This document shows, piece after piece, positions 53,256-60,924 of a stretch of 64,000 nt of DNA. Within the stretch, counting starts at the first letter, position 1; each line of letters starts with the position of its first letter. The notes beneath the pieces were generated by a model, which made no database searches, was not told where the DNA came from, and saw nothing but the letters and a program-made list of their open reading frames with translations. This stretch comes from Prochlorococcus marinus str. MIT 0917. Its GTDB lineage: Bacteria > Cyanobacteriota > Cyanobacteriia > PCC-6307 > Cyanobiaceae. A program made the position numbers and the translations under genes. The DNA lies in the NCBI RefSeq assembly GCF_027359575.1, contig NZ_CP114784.1:372001-436000 (forward strand), in the 5' to 3' direction.

Positions 53256-53362
53256 ATTGACTACCAAAATAATATGTACTAATTGACAACAAAAATTTGT
53301 CGTCTTTTAACAGGTTTAGGGTGAATTGAATCTATAATTAGTCATCTATTTAATTAAAAATT

Positions 53363-53500
53363 TTGAGCGAAGAAAATATCAAAAGAAAAATAGATGCTTT
53401 ATTAAAAGAACTTCAGGAGAAAACTGGTGTTTCGGATGAAGAGATGGACGAATTTAAACAAATAATGGAACTAGCAGATTTTTCACAAGACCAAGGATAA
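53363..53500 (+). CDS. 45-residue acidic helical protein
   Basis: TTG 53363: SEENIKRKIDALLKELQEKT then GVSDEEMDEFKQIMELADFS. Amphipathic, soluble, coiled-coil-like. Start codon TTG is inferred from the first in-frame option. Function unknown. Confidence 0.48.
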   Translation: MSEENIKRKIDALLKELQEKTGVSDEEMDEFKQIMELADFSQDQG

Positions 53501-53529
53501 TTTATGTATGAGTCGGGATGAATGAAGGT

Positions 53530-53682
53530 TTAGCGAGATGCGAGTTTTGACCAAATAAGCAGTACCAACACGTTAAACAATGCATATCCAATAGCAATCT
53601 GAAGTTGGTAAAAATAACCAACAATCGAAGAGGATCCCACAATGATCAAACTAGTAATAAAAATATCTCTTGAAAAATTCAC
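53530..53682 (-). CDS. Two-helix membrane protein (50 aa)
   Basis: From GTG 53682: NFSRDIFITSLIIVGSSSIV then GYFYQLQIAIGYALFNVLVL and LIWSKLASR. Two hydrophobic stretches with a short turn. No family recognised. Confidence 0.48.
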   Translation of the reverse strand: MNFSRDIFITSLIIVGSSSIVGYFYQLQIAIGYALFNVLVLLIWSKLASR

Positions 53683-53725
53683 CTAAAAAAATCAAGCACT
53701 AAACATATTCAGATTGAAAATAAAA

Positions 53726-53884
53726 TCAAGAAAGTCTTATTTGATTTTCAATCGAATAAGCATTGCTTGTGCAGGCCTCATTGCCTGTAACTTGAGAAAC
53801 AGCAATAACGAGAAGACTTAGAGAACCAACCGCTAGAGAAATTGTTCTAATAGCACTGGCTTTCTTAGAGATTTTCTTGCTCAT
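53726..53884 (-). CDS. Small membrane protein (52 aa)
   Basis: From ATG 53884: MSKKISKKASAIRTISLAVG, helix SLSLLVIAVSQVTGN, then a short extracytoplasmic part EACTSNAYSIENQI. Looks like a signal anchor. The frame is open to 53944. Confidence 0.5.
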   Translation of the reverse strand: MSKKISKKASAIRTISLAVGSLSLLVIAVSQVTGNEACTSNAYSIENQIRLS

Positions 53885-54034
53885 ATCAAAAAATCTTGAT
53901 GTAATAAGAATATGATAACTATCCAAGCATAAAAGAGTATCCATTGATACCTAGTAGAAATAATTACCTAAAAATTATTAGAACAATTCTGAATAGAGGT
54001 AAATCAATTGATAGCTAGATTAAAATTGATTGCT

Positions 54035-54367
54035 TTAATTACAAGCTTGAGATGGTTGTTGCGAGCTTTCTTTTAACAGTTCAATCCAATCTTGCAAAGA
54101 ATTTAATGAGTCAATATTCAATTGGTAATAAACCCATCTACCAGTCTGCCTATCGGTAATCAAACCTGCGTCTTTTAAAACTTTTAAATGAAAAGATATT
54201 TTCGATTGAGCCAATCCAATTTCATTGATCAAATCGCAAACACATCGTTCTCCTCCTGAAAGAGACTCAATGATTTGCAATCGCAATGGATCAGATAAAG
54301 CTTTTAGCAATTTCCTAGCCATTGCATTTTCAAGAACTACTTCGCTCTTTGTCGCTGTGGCCATCAC
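54035..54367 (-). CDS. arsR: ArsR-family arsenite-responsive repressor
   Basis: 110 residues with a winged helix: LLKALSDPLRLQIIESLSGG, then ERCVCDLINEIGLAQSKISF carrying the CVC metal-binding box at the start of the recognition region, HLKVLKDAGLITDRQTGRWV and YYQLN. A further Cys lies at the C-terminus (QACN). It releases DNA on binding trivalent arsenic. Divergent from the GAPDH-arsJ genes, with an ATCAA-N6-TTGAT site in between, so it should repress them and itself. ATG 54367 or the next codon 54364 may be the start. Confidence 0.92.
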   Translation of the reverse strand: MMATATKSEVVLENAMARKLLKALSDPLRLQIIESLSGGERCVCDLINEIGLAQSKISFHLKVLKDAGLITDRQTGRWVYYQLNIDSLNSLQDWIELLKESSQQPSQACN

Positions 54368-54435
54368 AGAAGGAAAAATATAATCACATGATAAAACAAA
54401 CCGCAGAAAAGGCTTGCATCGACAAACCTCTATAC

Positions 54436-54451
54436 ATCAATATAAATTGAT
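54436..54451. promoter_or_regulatory. ArsR operator, ATCAA-N6-TTGAT
   Basis: ATCAATATAAATTGAT is a perfect 5-6-5 palindrome half way between arsR and the GAPDH gene. It is exactly the ArsR site described for the Synechocystis arsenic operon (ATCAA, six bases, TTGAT). One site could control both directions. Confidence 0.85.
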
Positions 54452-54502
54452 ATGAGGAATATAATCCTTTATTGATTCACTCAATCAACTCAATTACACG
54501 TT

Positions 54503-55528
54503 ATGCGAATCGGTATTAATGGTTTCGGTCGAATAGGACGACTTGTTCTAAGAGCGCTCTGGGGTAGAGAAAATATCGAGATTACACATATCAACGATCC
54601 ATTGGGTGATGCAAAGGGAGCTGCGCATTTACTTGAATTTGATTCAGTACATGGTCGTTGGAACAAAGCAATAAGCAACGACCAAAACAACCTGAGTATT
54701 GAAAGTCAACCAATATCTTTTTCTCAAGAAAGTGATTTCACAAAAGTGCCATGGAAGGAAAAAGGAATAGAACTAATTCTCGAATGTTCAGGAAAATTCA
54801 AAACCCCTCAAACATTAAATCCATATTTCGATACTCTTGGAATGAAAAGAGTTGTCGTTGCATGTCCTGTTAAAGGTGAAATACAGGGAGAGGATGCTCT
54901 AAATATCGTCTACGGTATTAATCATGATTTATATGAGCCCAATAAACATCGCTTAGTAACAGCAGCATCCTGCACAACTAATTGCTTAGCTCCTGTCGTG
55001 AAGGTCGTTAATCAAACCTTTGGTATTAAGCATGGAAGCATCACTACACTCCATGACCTAACAAATACTCAGGTAATCGTTGATTCATTTAAGCCAGATT
55101 TAAGAAGAGCCAGAAGCGGATCACAAAGCTTAATTCCAACAACGACAGGATCAGCAAAAGCGATAGGGATGATATTCCCTGAATTACAAGGAAAATTAAA
55201 TGGTCATGCAGTTCGAGTTCCTCTCCTCAATGGATCTTTAACTGATGCTGTATTTGAATTAGAAAAAGAGGTCATGCAAGAAGAAGTCAATCATGTGTTC
55301 AAAAAAGCTTCCGAACAAGAACTAAAAGGAATACTTGGTTACGAAGAAAAGCCACTTGTATCAATCGATTATGTCAATGACTCGAGAAGCTCAATCATTG
55401 ATGCTCTTTCAACCATGGTGGTCAATAAAACTCAACTGAAAGTCTATATTTGGTATGACAATGAATGGGGTTATAGCTGTCGAATGGCAGATCTCGTTTG
55501 CCATGTCATAAATCTCGAAAAAGGCTAA
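54503..55528 (+). CDS. Glyceraldehyde-3-phosphate dehydrogenase of the arsenate unit
   Basis: 341 residues: [20 protein letters not shown] binds [18 protein letters not shown] carries the catalytic Cys, and [16 protein letters not shown] closes the chain as in GAPDH. Beside arsR and arsJ, this type of GAPDH makes 1-arseno-3-phosphoglycerate from arsenate, which ArsJ then exports. It is the first gene of a two-gene unit with arsJ 10 bp on. A second, glycolytic GAPDH is expected elsewhere in the genome (inference). Confidence 0.94.
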   Translation: MRIGINGFGRIGRLVLRALWGRENIEITHINDPLGDAKGAAHLLEFDSVHGRWNKAISNDQNNLSIESQPISFSQESDFTKVPWKEKGIELILECSGKFKTPQTLNPYFDTLGMKRVVVACPVKGEIQGEDALNIVYGINHDLYEPNKHRLVTAASCTTNCLAPVVKVVNQTFGIKHGSITTLHDLTNTQVIVDSFKPDLRRARSGSQSLIPTTTGSAKAIGMIFPELQGKLNGHAVRVPLLNGSLTDAVFELEKEVMQEEVNHVFKKASEQELKGILGYEEKPLVSIDYVNDSRSSIIDALSTMVVNKTQLKVYIWYDNEWGYSCRMADLVCHVINLEKG

Positions 55529-55538
55529 AAATAAAAAC

Positions 55539-56801
55539 ATGCGATTAACTGCATTGCAACAATATGGAATAGTAACGACCAACTATTGGGCATTCACACT
55601 GACAGATGGTGCTCTAAGAATGCTAGTGATTTTTCACTTTCATAGCCTTGGATATACAACATTAGAAATTGCATTCTTATTCCTTTTCTATGAGTTCTTT
55701 GGCGTCATCACTAATCTCTATGGAGGTTGGATAGGAGCAAGATATGGATTACGTCTAACACTTTGGGGAGGAACTCTTTTACAAATCGGCGCCTTATTGA
55801 TGTTGATACCCGTTTCAAGTGGTTGGTCGAAACTTTTGAGTGTCATTTATGTCATGGTTGCTCAAGCGATTAGTGGCATAGCAAAAGATCTCAATAAGAT
55901 GAGTGCTAAAAGTGCCATCAAAACTGTCGTTCCAGACTCCTCAGAAGAAGATGGTGGAAATAATCAATTATTTAAATGGGTAGCTATCTTAACTGGTTCA
56001 AAAAATGCTCTCAAAGGAGTTGGATTCTTTCTTGGTGGACTTTTGCTTACAAGTTTTGGATTTAATAAAGCAGTTGAATTAATGGCTATCGGTTTAGGTC
56101 TGTCATTTCTAATGACATTAATTTTGCCTGGAGATATTGGAAAGATGAAAAACAAACCAATCTTTAAAGACTTATTTTCTAAATCTCAAGGGATCAATGT
56201 CCTCTCTTTTGCACGCTTTTTTCTCTTTGGGGCAAGAGACGTATGGTTCGTCGTTGCACTACCTGTTTTTCTTGAAACGTATCTAAATTGGAATTTTTCT
56301 GAGATTGGAGCTTTTCTAGGATTGTGGGTTATTGGTTATGGTTTTATTCAAGCGTTTGCGCCCTCTTTAAGAAATTTATGGGGAAATAAAACAAGCCCAG
56401 GAGTTTCTTCTGTTCAATTCTGGAGCGCTGCCTTAACTGCAATACCAGCGCTAATAGCAATAGCACTATGGCGACAAAGCAATCCAGAAATAGCAATTAC
56501 AGCTGGATTGATATTATTTGGGTTCATATTTGCAATGAACTCATCAATACATTCATATATGGTTCTTGCTTATACGGACAAGGAAAACGTGAGTCTAAAC
56601 GTAGGCTTCTATTACATGGCAAATGCGGCAGGGAGACTGATTGGTACTCTCCTATCAGGAGTTTTATTCATGCTTGGAGCTAATGCCTCTATAGGAATGC
56701 AACTATGTTTATGGTGTTCAAGCCTATTTGTATTTATCTCATTGTTGACTAGTTTACGACTACCTCCAGTATCAAATACAAAAGCTATAAAAAATTCCTA
56801 A
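55539..56801 (+). CDS. arsJ: ArsJ organoarsenical efflux MFS transporter
   Basis: 420 residues with 11-12 hydrophobic segments. TALQQYGIVTTNYWAFTLTD and GALRMLVIFHFHSLGYTTLE open the chain; ANAAGRLIGTLLSGVLFMLG lies near the end. The MFS fold, the gene order arsR-GAPDH-transporter and the 10-bp spacing fit ArsJ, which expels 1-arseno-3-phosphoglycerate; the product then falls apart to arsenate outside the cell. The pair thus removes arsenate that enters by phosphate uptake. Confidence 0.9.
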   Translation: MRLTALQQYGIVTTNYWAFTLTDGALRMLVIFHFHSLGYTTLEIAFLFLFYEFFGVITNLYGGWIGARYGLRLTLWGGTLLQIGALLMLIPVSSGWSKLLSVIYVMVAQAISGIAKDLNKMSAKSAIKTVVPDSSEEDGGNNQLFKWVAILTGSKNALKGVGFFLGGLLLTSFGFNKAVELMAIGLGLSFLMTLILPGDIGKMKNKPIFKDLFSKSQGINVLSFARFFLFGARDVWFVVALPVFLETYLNWNFSEIGAFLGLWVIGYGFIQAFAPSLRNLWGNKTSPGVSSVQFWSAALTAIPALIAIALWRQSNPEIAITAGLILFGFIFAMNSSIHSYMVLAYTDKENVSLNVGFYYMANAAGRLIGTLLSGVLFMLGANASIGMQLCLWCSSLFVFISLLTSLRLPPVSNTKAIKNS

Positions 56802-56842
56802 GACCTTCAATTAAAAAAATTAAATATCAAGGGAAAGAAGGA

Positions 56843-57040
56843 CTACTGAACCTCTGATTCTCTGTCATATTCAAGTCCAACTTCATTCATCCAAGCTGAT
56901 TTCGTTTTACAGTTTTTACCATGCTCGGCAAGATGTAATCCCTCAATCGAAATAAATAGAACTAGTAGTGAAACTGGAATCCACCAGATGGGTGATCCAA
57001 CTATTTCCTTCCAATTATTCATTGATTCTTTTTTTTTCAT
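56843..57040 (-). CDS. Small membrane protein (65 aa)
   Basis: KEIVGSPIWWIPVSLLVLFI is the helix, then SIEGLHLAEHGKNCKTKSAW and an acidic end. Start at 57040 or at the second Met 57022. It lies between arsJ and pstS. Function unknown. Confidence 0.6.
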   Translation of the reverse strand: MKKKESMNNWKEIVGSPIWWIPVSLLVLFISIEGLHLAEHGKNCKTKSAWMNEVGLEYDRESEVQ

Positions 57041-57103
57041 ATTAAAGAGCTTTTTTTAAGCTTAAGTTAAGAAGTTACTAGCAAGCAAAAACAGACAATA
57101 AAA

Positions 57104-57125
57104 AAAGGAGGCTAATGCCTCCTTT
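57104..57125 (-). terminator. Terminator of pstS
   Basis: AAAGGAGGC, loop TAAT, GCCTCCTTT; on the minus strand it is followed by a run of T. It lies 20 bp after the pstS stop. Confidence 0.9.
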
Positions 57126-57145
57126 ATAAGAGCATGAGGTTTAAT

Positions 57146-58117
57146 TTATTTACCAATACGCTTAACCGCAGCACGAGACTTGGCAAGAATATCACCTTTA
57201 AGAGGTACAAATCCAAGAGGGGGAGCCTTAGCCTGGGCTTTATCACTTAGCAGGTAGTTAAGTGATTCTTGGACGGCTTTAGTATTTCTACCATTACCAG
57301 TCTCGTAAGCAAGAATCCATGTAAGCGTAGCGATTGGATATGCACCCTTAGCTTTTGGGTTAGGATTTTTACCAGCTAAATTTTTATCTAGTTTTATACC
57401 ATTAAGAGCTTTTGCTCCTGCTTCTGTTGTTGGCTTTAAAAACTCACCAGATAAATTTTGAAGAGCGGCAGGTTTAATTACACCTCTAATATATGACTGG
57501 TTTACATAACCAATTGCACCAGGAGTATTACGAATTACGCCTGCAACACCTGCGTTACCTTTTCCACCAACACCAGCAGGCCAAGCAATAGATTTACCTG
57601 TTCCTAAATTCCATGTCTTAGAGAAAGCTTGCATAGAGTTTGAAAAAGCCTTGGTTGTACCGGAGCCATCAGAGCGATGTGCCCATGTCATTTTTCCTGC
57701 AGGACAACCAACTTCTTTCCAATTTGAGATTTTACCCATAGCAACGCGAACAGCTTGCTCTTGAGTAAGTTTAAGATCGCATTCATAGTTGTATCCAAAG
57801 GCGATTGTTCCACCAACCATTGGGATTTGGACTAATCCACGAGTAACTTTTGCAATATCTGTTGCTTTCATTGGATCATCAGAAGCACCGAAGTTAACGG
57901 TTTCATCAATGAAAGCTTTACGGCCAGAACCTGAACCAACAGCTTGATAGTTGACTCGAGGTCCACCTTCTTTAGCTAAATCAGAAAACCAACGAGTGTA
58001 GATTTTAGCGGGAAAGGATGCACCTGCTCCACTAAGACGACTAGCCGCATTTGCGGACATGCCTGCGCCCACTGCAAGCAAAGAAGTAAAGGTGAGGGCC
58101 TTCTTAGCGAAGGTCAT
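57146..58117 (-). CDS. pstS: Phosphate-binding protein PstS
   Basis: 323 residues. Signal peptide MTFAKKALTFTSLLAVGAGM with cut near SANA, then LSGAGASFPAKIYTRWFSDL, the PstS signature, NYQAVGSGSGRKAFI, VNFGASDDPM, WAHRSDGSGTTKAFS (phosphate ligands) and AIGYVNQSY. It captures phosphate in the periplasm for the PstCAB transporter, which is not in this window. Own terminator. No clear Pho box was found by eye in the 312 bp to the porin remnant, and the PhoB gene next door is broken. Confidence 0.96.
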   Translation of the reverse strand: MTFAKKALTFTSLLAVGAGMSANAASRLSGAGASFPAKIYTRWFSDLAKEGGPRVNYQAVGSGSGRKAFIDETVNFGASDDPMKATDIAKVTRGLVQIPMVGGTIAFGYNYECDLKLTQEQAVRVAMGKISNWKEVGCPAGKMTWAHRSDGSGTTKAFSNSMQAFSKTWNLGTGKSIAWPAGVGGKGNAGVAGVIRNTPGAIGYVNQSYIRGVIKPAALQNLSGEFLKPTTEAGAKALNGIKLDKNLAGKNPNPKAKGAYPIATLTWILAYETGNGRNTKAVQESLNYLLSDKAQAKAPPLGFVPLKGDILAKSRAAVKRIGK

Positions 58118-58429
58118 GAGGCCTAATAAAAAAACTTGCTCTTATTTCATAGCATCTAATTGATCAAAATATTTGTCATTGGAAATCAAATTAGCAATTC
58201 ATCAATTTTTCTTGATCTATTCATAACCTTTCGATTAACCAAGATTAATTTACTTTTTAAAAAAGAATGAACTTAAAATAACGCGAATTTTCAAGGAAAT
58301 AATTTAAATAAAACTTGGCCAAAATTTAATCATTTGTTTACGTATCTTTAGTCAGGTCTAAATGTACATCCTATAAATTTCATTTTGGATCTCATATCCA
58401 ATTTTACTTTTATCCTGTGTGAGGACACG

Positions 58430-58660
58430 ATGAAATTATTTAAGAGCTTATTAATAGCTCCAGCAGCATTCGGCCTTATGGCGCCGATAGCAGTAAATGC
58501 TGATACAGCATTTAGTCCTACTTCAAAATTAGGAAGCAGCGTTAATTTCACTATTGGTTCTAATACAGACTCAGCAGATGGAGACGAGCTTCACGGAGTG
58601 TTTCACGAATGCTTTTATCGTCTTCAACAATTAAAATTCTTGACTTGGATGGATTCTTAG
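58430..58660 (+). pseudogene. Porin remnant (signal peptide plus barrel start, then foreign sequence)
   Basis: ATG 58430: MKLFKSLLIAPAAFGLMAPI is the standard picocyanobacterial porin signal peptide, then NADTAFSPTSKLGSSVNFTI and GSNTDSADG read like the first barrel strand after the usual SLH part, which is missing. From about 58590 the frame runs through antisense phoB sequence and stops at 58660. A full porin is 400 or more residues. It is a deletion remnant with a good ribosome-binding site (GAGGA) left in place. Confidence 0.75.
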
Positions 58661-58664
58661 ACAA
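58560..58664 (-). pseudogene. PhoB N-terminal remnant, antisense to the porin remnant
   Basis: Reading from TTG 58664: SKNPSKSRILIVEDDKSIRE then TLREARLHLLSLY and stop. ILIVEDDKSIRETL is the receiver-domain start of PhoB-type regulators with its acidic pair; after about 25 residues homology ends in the porin remnant. The rest of the receiver and the whole DNA-binding domain are gone. This is one end of a deletion that joined phoB and porin genes tail to tail. Confidence 0.7.
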
Positions 58665-58751
58665 GTGATCAACCACAAGGATGAACAAGCTTTGTATTAC
58701 ATATCAATTATACTTGATATGTCCTAATATGCCTTGATCGCCATATCCAGT

Positions 58752-58895
58752 ATGCAAATTAATTTTCGTAAGAAATTAATTAGAACAGTGGTTATTACTT
58801 GCTCAATTATTTTTTGCATGGGTTATTATTTCGATCAATATCCAAACCATGAAATCCGGAAACAGATATCTACAGATGGATTATTAATAGATTAA
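58752..58895 (+). CDS. Small membrane protein (47 aa)
   Basis: MQINFRKKLIRTVVITCSII then FCMGYYFDQYPNHEIRKQIS. Basic head, one helix and an extracytoplasmic tail. Function unknown. Confidence 0.5.
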   Translation: MQINFRKKLIRTVVITCSIIFCMGYYFDQYPNHEIRKQISTDGLLID

Positions 58896-58991
58896 ATATA
58901 GGTATGGAGAAATAAAACGACTTAAAGATATTAGAGAAAGTATCAACTAAAATTATGAAAGTGCTAATTAATACCTCTACAAAGAAAGAAG

Positions 58992-59222
58992 ATGAGATGG
59001 CCACCGAATGCAGCTTGGACCTCAGCCGTAAAAAGAGAAGGTTATCGACATTTTGAAGTTAAAAGCTATGGAGGCAAAAAAGATGAACGGTGGGTAGAAC
59101 TATTTCCAGTTAACAACAACGAAATTCTTATAAAAGTTCCATGGTCGGAATTAAAAACATACTCAAAGTGGACGAGTGGATGGCTTCAGTTGCCAAAAGA
59201 TGAAGACTGCGATGGCAACTAA
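58992..59222 (+). CDS. Trp-rich TIGR02450-family protein
   Basis: 76 residues: MRWPPNAAWTSAVKREGYRH, then FEVKSYGGKKDERWVELFPV and WTSGWLQLPKDEDCDGN. The pattern (WPPxAAWTSA..., GGKK.eRWVEL, WTSGWLqLP) is the small Trp-rich TIGR02450 family, function unknown. It lies just left of the right-hand repeat. Confidence 0.88.
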   Translation: MRWPPNAAWTSAVKREGYRHFEVKSYGGKKDERWVELFPVNNNEILIKVPWSELKTYSKWTSGWLQLPKDEDCDGN

Positions 59223-59527
59223 TCTTTAAAGAAAATAAAAACCAGGATTTTTGAGTAATTATTCCTACACGGCTAATAGAGGTTTGTTCTTATATTTTTT
59301 GAACTTCTCAGGACAACCTTCTTTTTATACTGAGCTTTAGAAGGTTGTTTCTTTGAATAAAAAACGTCAGTGCTCCCCCCCAGAAGCCAATCAATTGATG
59401 ACCAATGCAATTGATTGCCTGACGTACATTTATCTTAAAATCTCCTTTTCTTCAATGGTTCTGTAGGACCGTACGTATTTGGCAGGGAAACCGTAGAAAT
59501 TACAAACCTAATTAAATTAGACATTTA

Positions 59528-59551
59528 AAAAGGGCCCTAGGGGGCCCTTTT
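59528..59551. terminator. GC-rich bidirectional terminator in the right repeat
   Basis: Same AAAAGGGCCC-TAGG-GGGCCCTTTT stem as in the left repeat. Confidence 0.85.
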
Positions 59552-59680
59552 CCTTTACCGATTCTTTAGAAGCTTCTGGATATTGGTGGCCTGGGGCCAA
59601 GTGTCTAGTAGAAAGGCTTTTGTACTCCGTTAGGGCACCTAAACGATGCAGAGGAGTTTCGACTGAATTGACGCACCTAA

Positions 59681-59860
59681 ATCATTGATCCTTGTCGCAT
59701 CAGACGAATAGCCTACTTATTCATTGAGAATGTTGGAGCAGGAACCAGAATTCAGTTCGCTTCTCTTAAATACTCAGGTGGAGTGTCGACCATCAATGGT
59801 GCCTCTGAGCTCAACAAACGTATCTTTGCTCTATTTGCACCTCAACGCAATCAGCCTTAA
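59681..59860 (+). pseudogene. 59-codon open frame without start, right repeat
   Basis: Identical to 48385-48564: starts after a TAA, ends in QRNQP and has no regular start codon until an internal GTG. Both copies are kept without a mutation, which either reflects recent duplication or means that it is still used in some way. Confidence 0.45.
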
Positions 59861-59940
59861 TGCCCATTGCATTTCCACTTAACCTGATCAAAAATAGTAA
59901 GTTTGGGGTCTATCTAAGATCTAATCAATAAATCAAAAAC

Positions 59941-60135
59941 ATGAATCAGACTCCAGAGAAAGAGAAGGGAATGAGCTTCATTAAAAAAGCTGGTAAATGG
60001 GCTCCATTAGTTGGAGGAGCATGGATTGTTCTAAATATTGTTGTTCCATTAGCTCTACTTCGTATTCCTGCAGTCCAAAAATACTTAGTAGTACTAGAGG
60101 ACAAACTCCCTTTTGACATTCCAGGTATTGGTTAG
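59941..60135 (+). CDS. Single-pass membrane protein (64 aa)
   Basis: MNQTPEKEKGMSFIKKAGKW, then helix VGGAWIVLNIVVPLALLRI and a tail KYLVVLEDKLPFDIPGIG. Clear topology, good start. Function unknown. Confidence 0.65.
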   Translation: MNQTPEKEKGMSFIKKAGKWAPLVGGAWIVLNIVVPLALLRIPAVQKYLVVLEDKLPFDIPGIG

Positions 60136-60312
60136 ATGCCAACAGAGATTATTTGTTTTTTCTTGCTTGGTATTGCAGCACTGCTTCTAAATGCTGGACT
60201 CGACGCTCAAGTTCTTCCACTCTTTTGGCTAATTCTTCCATTAGTAATCAAATTAAGTTTCGACAATATAACCAGAAAGAAAGCACTCCTCATCAACAAA
60301 AAAACGAAATAA
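60136..60312 (+). CDS. Possible 58-residue membrane protein, opposed by an antisense frame
   Basis: Its ATG directly follows the stop of the preceding gene: MPTEIICFFLLGIAALLLNA then GLDAQVLPLFWLILPLVIKL. Two hydrophobic stretches and a basic tail. The minus-strand frame at 60149-60241 reads as an ideal coiled coil over the same bases; only one of the two is likely to be the real gene. Confidence 0.4.
   Translation: MPTEIICFFLLGIAALLLNAGLDAQVLPLFWLILPLVIKLSFDNITRKKALLINKKTK
60149..60241 (-). CDS. Possible 30-residue coiled-coil protein, antisense
   Basis: MEELAKRVEELERRVQHLEA then VLQYQARKNK. Perfect heptads with Leu and Val at core positions, of the kind seen in SlyX-like and other tiny coiled-coil proteins in this group. 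The heptad pattern is hard to get by chance, so I rate it slightly above the plus-strand frame. Confidence 0.45.
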   Translation of the reverse strand: MEELAKRVEELERRVQHLEAVLQYQARKNK

Positions 60313-60345
60313 AGGCTAAGGTCGTGAAAAATTAGCCGAAAAGCT

Positions 60346-60480
60346 TTGAACGAGTTACAAGCATTGACGCTATCAGGGGCATTAGCTGTATTTGCTATCA
60401 CCTGGCTATTTTTTGGTTTTGGGGATGATGATGATGATGGAGGTGGGATGATGAGACCTGTCAGACAAAATGCAGATTAA
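60346..60480 (+). CDS. Small membrane protein with 'DDDDDGGGMMRP' tail
   Basis: From TTG 60346 (an ATT upstream is also possible): NELQALTLSGALAVFAITWL, then FFGFGDDDDDGGGMMRPVRQ. Same plan as 3630, 50468 and 53079, closest to 3630 in LSG.L.VFA and the GGG-M-x-P end. 44 residues. Function unknown. Confidence 0.65.
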   Translation: MNELQALTLSGALAVFAITWLFFGFGDDDDDGGGMMRPVRQNAD

Positions 60481-60608
60481 AATCAGTTACCAATAAGAAA
60501 GAAAAAATCCTCAATCTAAAGAAGACAATCGTAAAGGTATTTTTACAAGTCCTAAAGCTAATCAACCTTCTGATCAAGCATTAGCCTAAGTAATGAGAGC
60601 ATGGGTAT

Positions 60609-60854
60609 ATGAAAAATTTTCTAATCAAATTAGTTTTATTCGTATTCATTCTTTTCTCTGGATTGAATAGTGCTGAGGCTGTAATACAAGGCTGGGTTCC
60701 ACCAGAGGATTATGGAGAAGGTGACTCATATGAAATGGGAATGGAGCCTGAGGATGACGCTGAGGGGATGGAGTCTCAAAGTGAAGAGTTGAGTATGGAG
60801 GATATTTTTGGGGATGAACAAGTTTTTCCTTTTCCACCTGGTCTAGGCAATTAA
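60609..60854 (+). CDS. Exported acidic protein with 'FPFxPGxG' tail, copy 2
   Basis: 81 residues. Signal peptide MKNFLIKLVLFVFILFSGLN with cut near AEA, then an acidic Met- and Glu-rich mature part (EGDSYEMGMEPEDDAEGMES) ending GDEQVFPFPPGLGN. Shares the plan and tail with the protein at 51663. Function unknown. Confidence 0.72.
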   Translation: MKNFLIKLVLFVFILFSGLNSAEAVIQGWVPPEDYGEGDSYEMGMEPEDDAEGMESQSEELSMEDIFGDEQVFPFPPGLGN

Positions 60855-60924
60855 TCAAAAGGCAAACATTTGCTTTAGTAAGGTAGATACAGATAACTAT
60901 CTAACTTTTAAGTTTGTTGAACTA

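Larger units (their letters stand above)
59254..59901. repeat. Long direct repeat, right copy (648 bp)
   Basis: The same 648 bases as 47958-48605, in the same orientation. I compared both by reading line by line and saw no mismatch. Perfect identity over 648 bp in a region otherwise free to drift suggests a recent copying event or ongoing gene conversion. It ends at the shared AAAAATAGTAAG; from there the sequences differ. Confidence 0.97.
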
